DNA from: 66-474 sp044464225
GTDB taxonomy: Bacteria; Pseudomonadota; Gammaproteobacteria; Xanthomonadales; Rhodanobacteraceae
Length of the DNA stretch: 64,000 nucleotides
NCBI GenBank assembly: GCA_044464225.1
Contig: JBIQLN010000006.1
Coordinates: 1-64,000, forward strand
Reading direction: 5' to 3'
Below the pieces are notes generated by a model, which did no database searches, was not told the origin of the DNA, and was given only the letters and a program-made list of their open reading frames with translations. A program made the translations under genes and the position numbers. Below, in pieces: positions 63,845-64,000 of the stretch. How positions within the stretch are numbered: the first letter of the stretch is position 1; each line of letters starts with the position of its first letter.

Positions 63845-64000
63845 GTGATCTGCACCACACGCGCCGCAGCCATTTCCTCGATCGCATCGGTGGCGCTGGC
63901 TGTCGGCGTGGCCGTGGCCGCGACCGCGCCGTTCGATGACTTGCGCAAGCAGGCACCGATCCAGGGCGATGCGGCGGCGGGGGCGGCCAAGGCCGCCGCC
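63845..64000 (+). CDS. Start of a probable c-type cytochrome gene (cut by the window end)
   Basis: GTG at 63845 follows GAGGA by nine bases, right after the barrel gene. The first 52 codons give a signal-peptide-like stretch (ISSIASVALAVGVAVAATA) and then APIQGDAAAGAAKAA. The GDAxAGxAKA pattern usually stands just before the first CxxCH of small cytochromes c, but the heme site lies outside the window. As the partner of the conduit it would carry electrons in the periplasm. Confidence 0.55.
   Translation, partial: MICTTRAAAISSIASVALAVGVAVAATAPFDDLRKQAPIQGDAAAGAAKAAA

Overview
The window is GC-rich, densely coded DNA from a gammaproteobacterium. The family types, the integron attC style and the palindromic repeats suggest Xanthomonadales (Lysobacterales), perhaps Rhodanobacteraceae. 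No rRNA or tRNA gene, CRISPR array or insertion sequence was seen.

Layout. (1) 1-2365: the attI-proximal end of a chromosomal integron, with three gene cassettes, three attC sites (one cut by the window edge), attI and the integrase gene. It abuts mnmG. (2) 2373-11084: housekeeping and accessory genes (mnmG, a structured intergenic region, a small protein, a Gly/Tyr-rich lipoprotein, pepN, an MFS transporter and a divergent LysR regulator). (3) 11164-25191: an amino-acid block. A threonine operon (leader peptide, stand-alone homoserine dehydrogenase, thrB, thrC) is followed by a branched-chain block (leader peptide, attenuator, leuA, leuC, leuD, leuB, ilvD, ilvC, a VOC-fold gene, ilvG, ilvM). 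Both leader AUGs sit 7 nt after the -10 hexamer, so both leader mRNAs are probably leaderless. LeuA lacks the usual regulatory domain, and IlvD reads through a palindromic repeat. (4) 25297-31301: a GntR regulator and a three-site operator in front of zwf-edd-eda (Entner-Doudoroff pathway), then a serine/threonine dehydratase.

(5) 31407-38136: a divergent cluster with an ABC exporter and HPr-kinase-like protein on one side, and a B12-type radical SAM enzyme, a nucleotidyltransferase-fold protein and a family 2 glycosyltransferase on the other. The set resembles peptide- or polysaccharide-tailoring cassettes, but no core peptide was found. (6) 38237-54956: a long leftward run of tightly overlapping genes for an ABC-transporter-dependent surface polysaccharide or glycoconjugate: Wzm/Wzt, five glycosyltransferase domains, a sulfotransferase-like coiled-coil protein, three methyltransferases, a second radical SAM enzyme, an amidohydrolase and a large membrane protein.

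(7) 55549-64000: a TorF-like porin, then an ECF sigma factor, a membrane anti-sigma factor, a subtilisin-like protease, FolE2, a decaheme cytochrome (DmsE/MtrA type), an MtrB/PioB-type outer-membrane barrel and the start of what is probably another c-type cytochrome. Most of these genes overlap or nearly touch, so the unit reads as a regulated trans-outer-membrane electron conduit. The protease lacks the oxyanion-hole asparagine, and the periplasmic domain of the anti-sigma factor resembles the protease's own pro-region. This is the most unusual part of the window.
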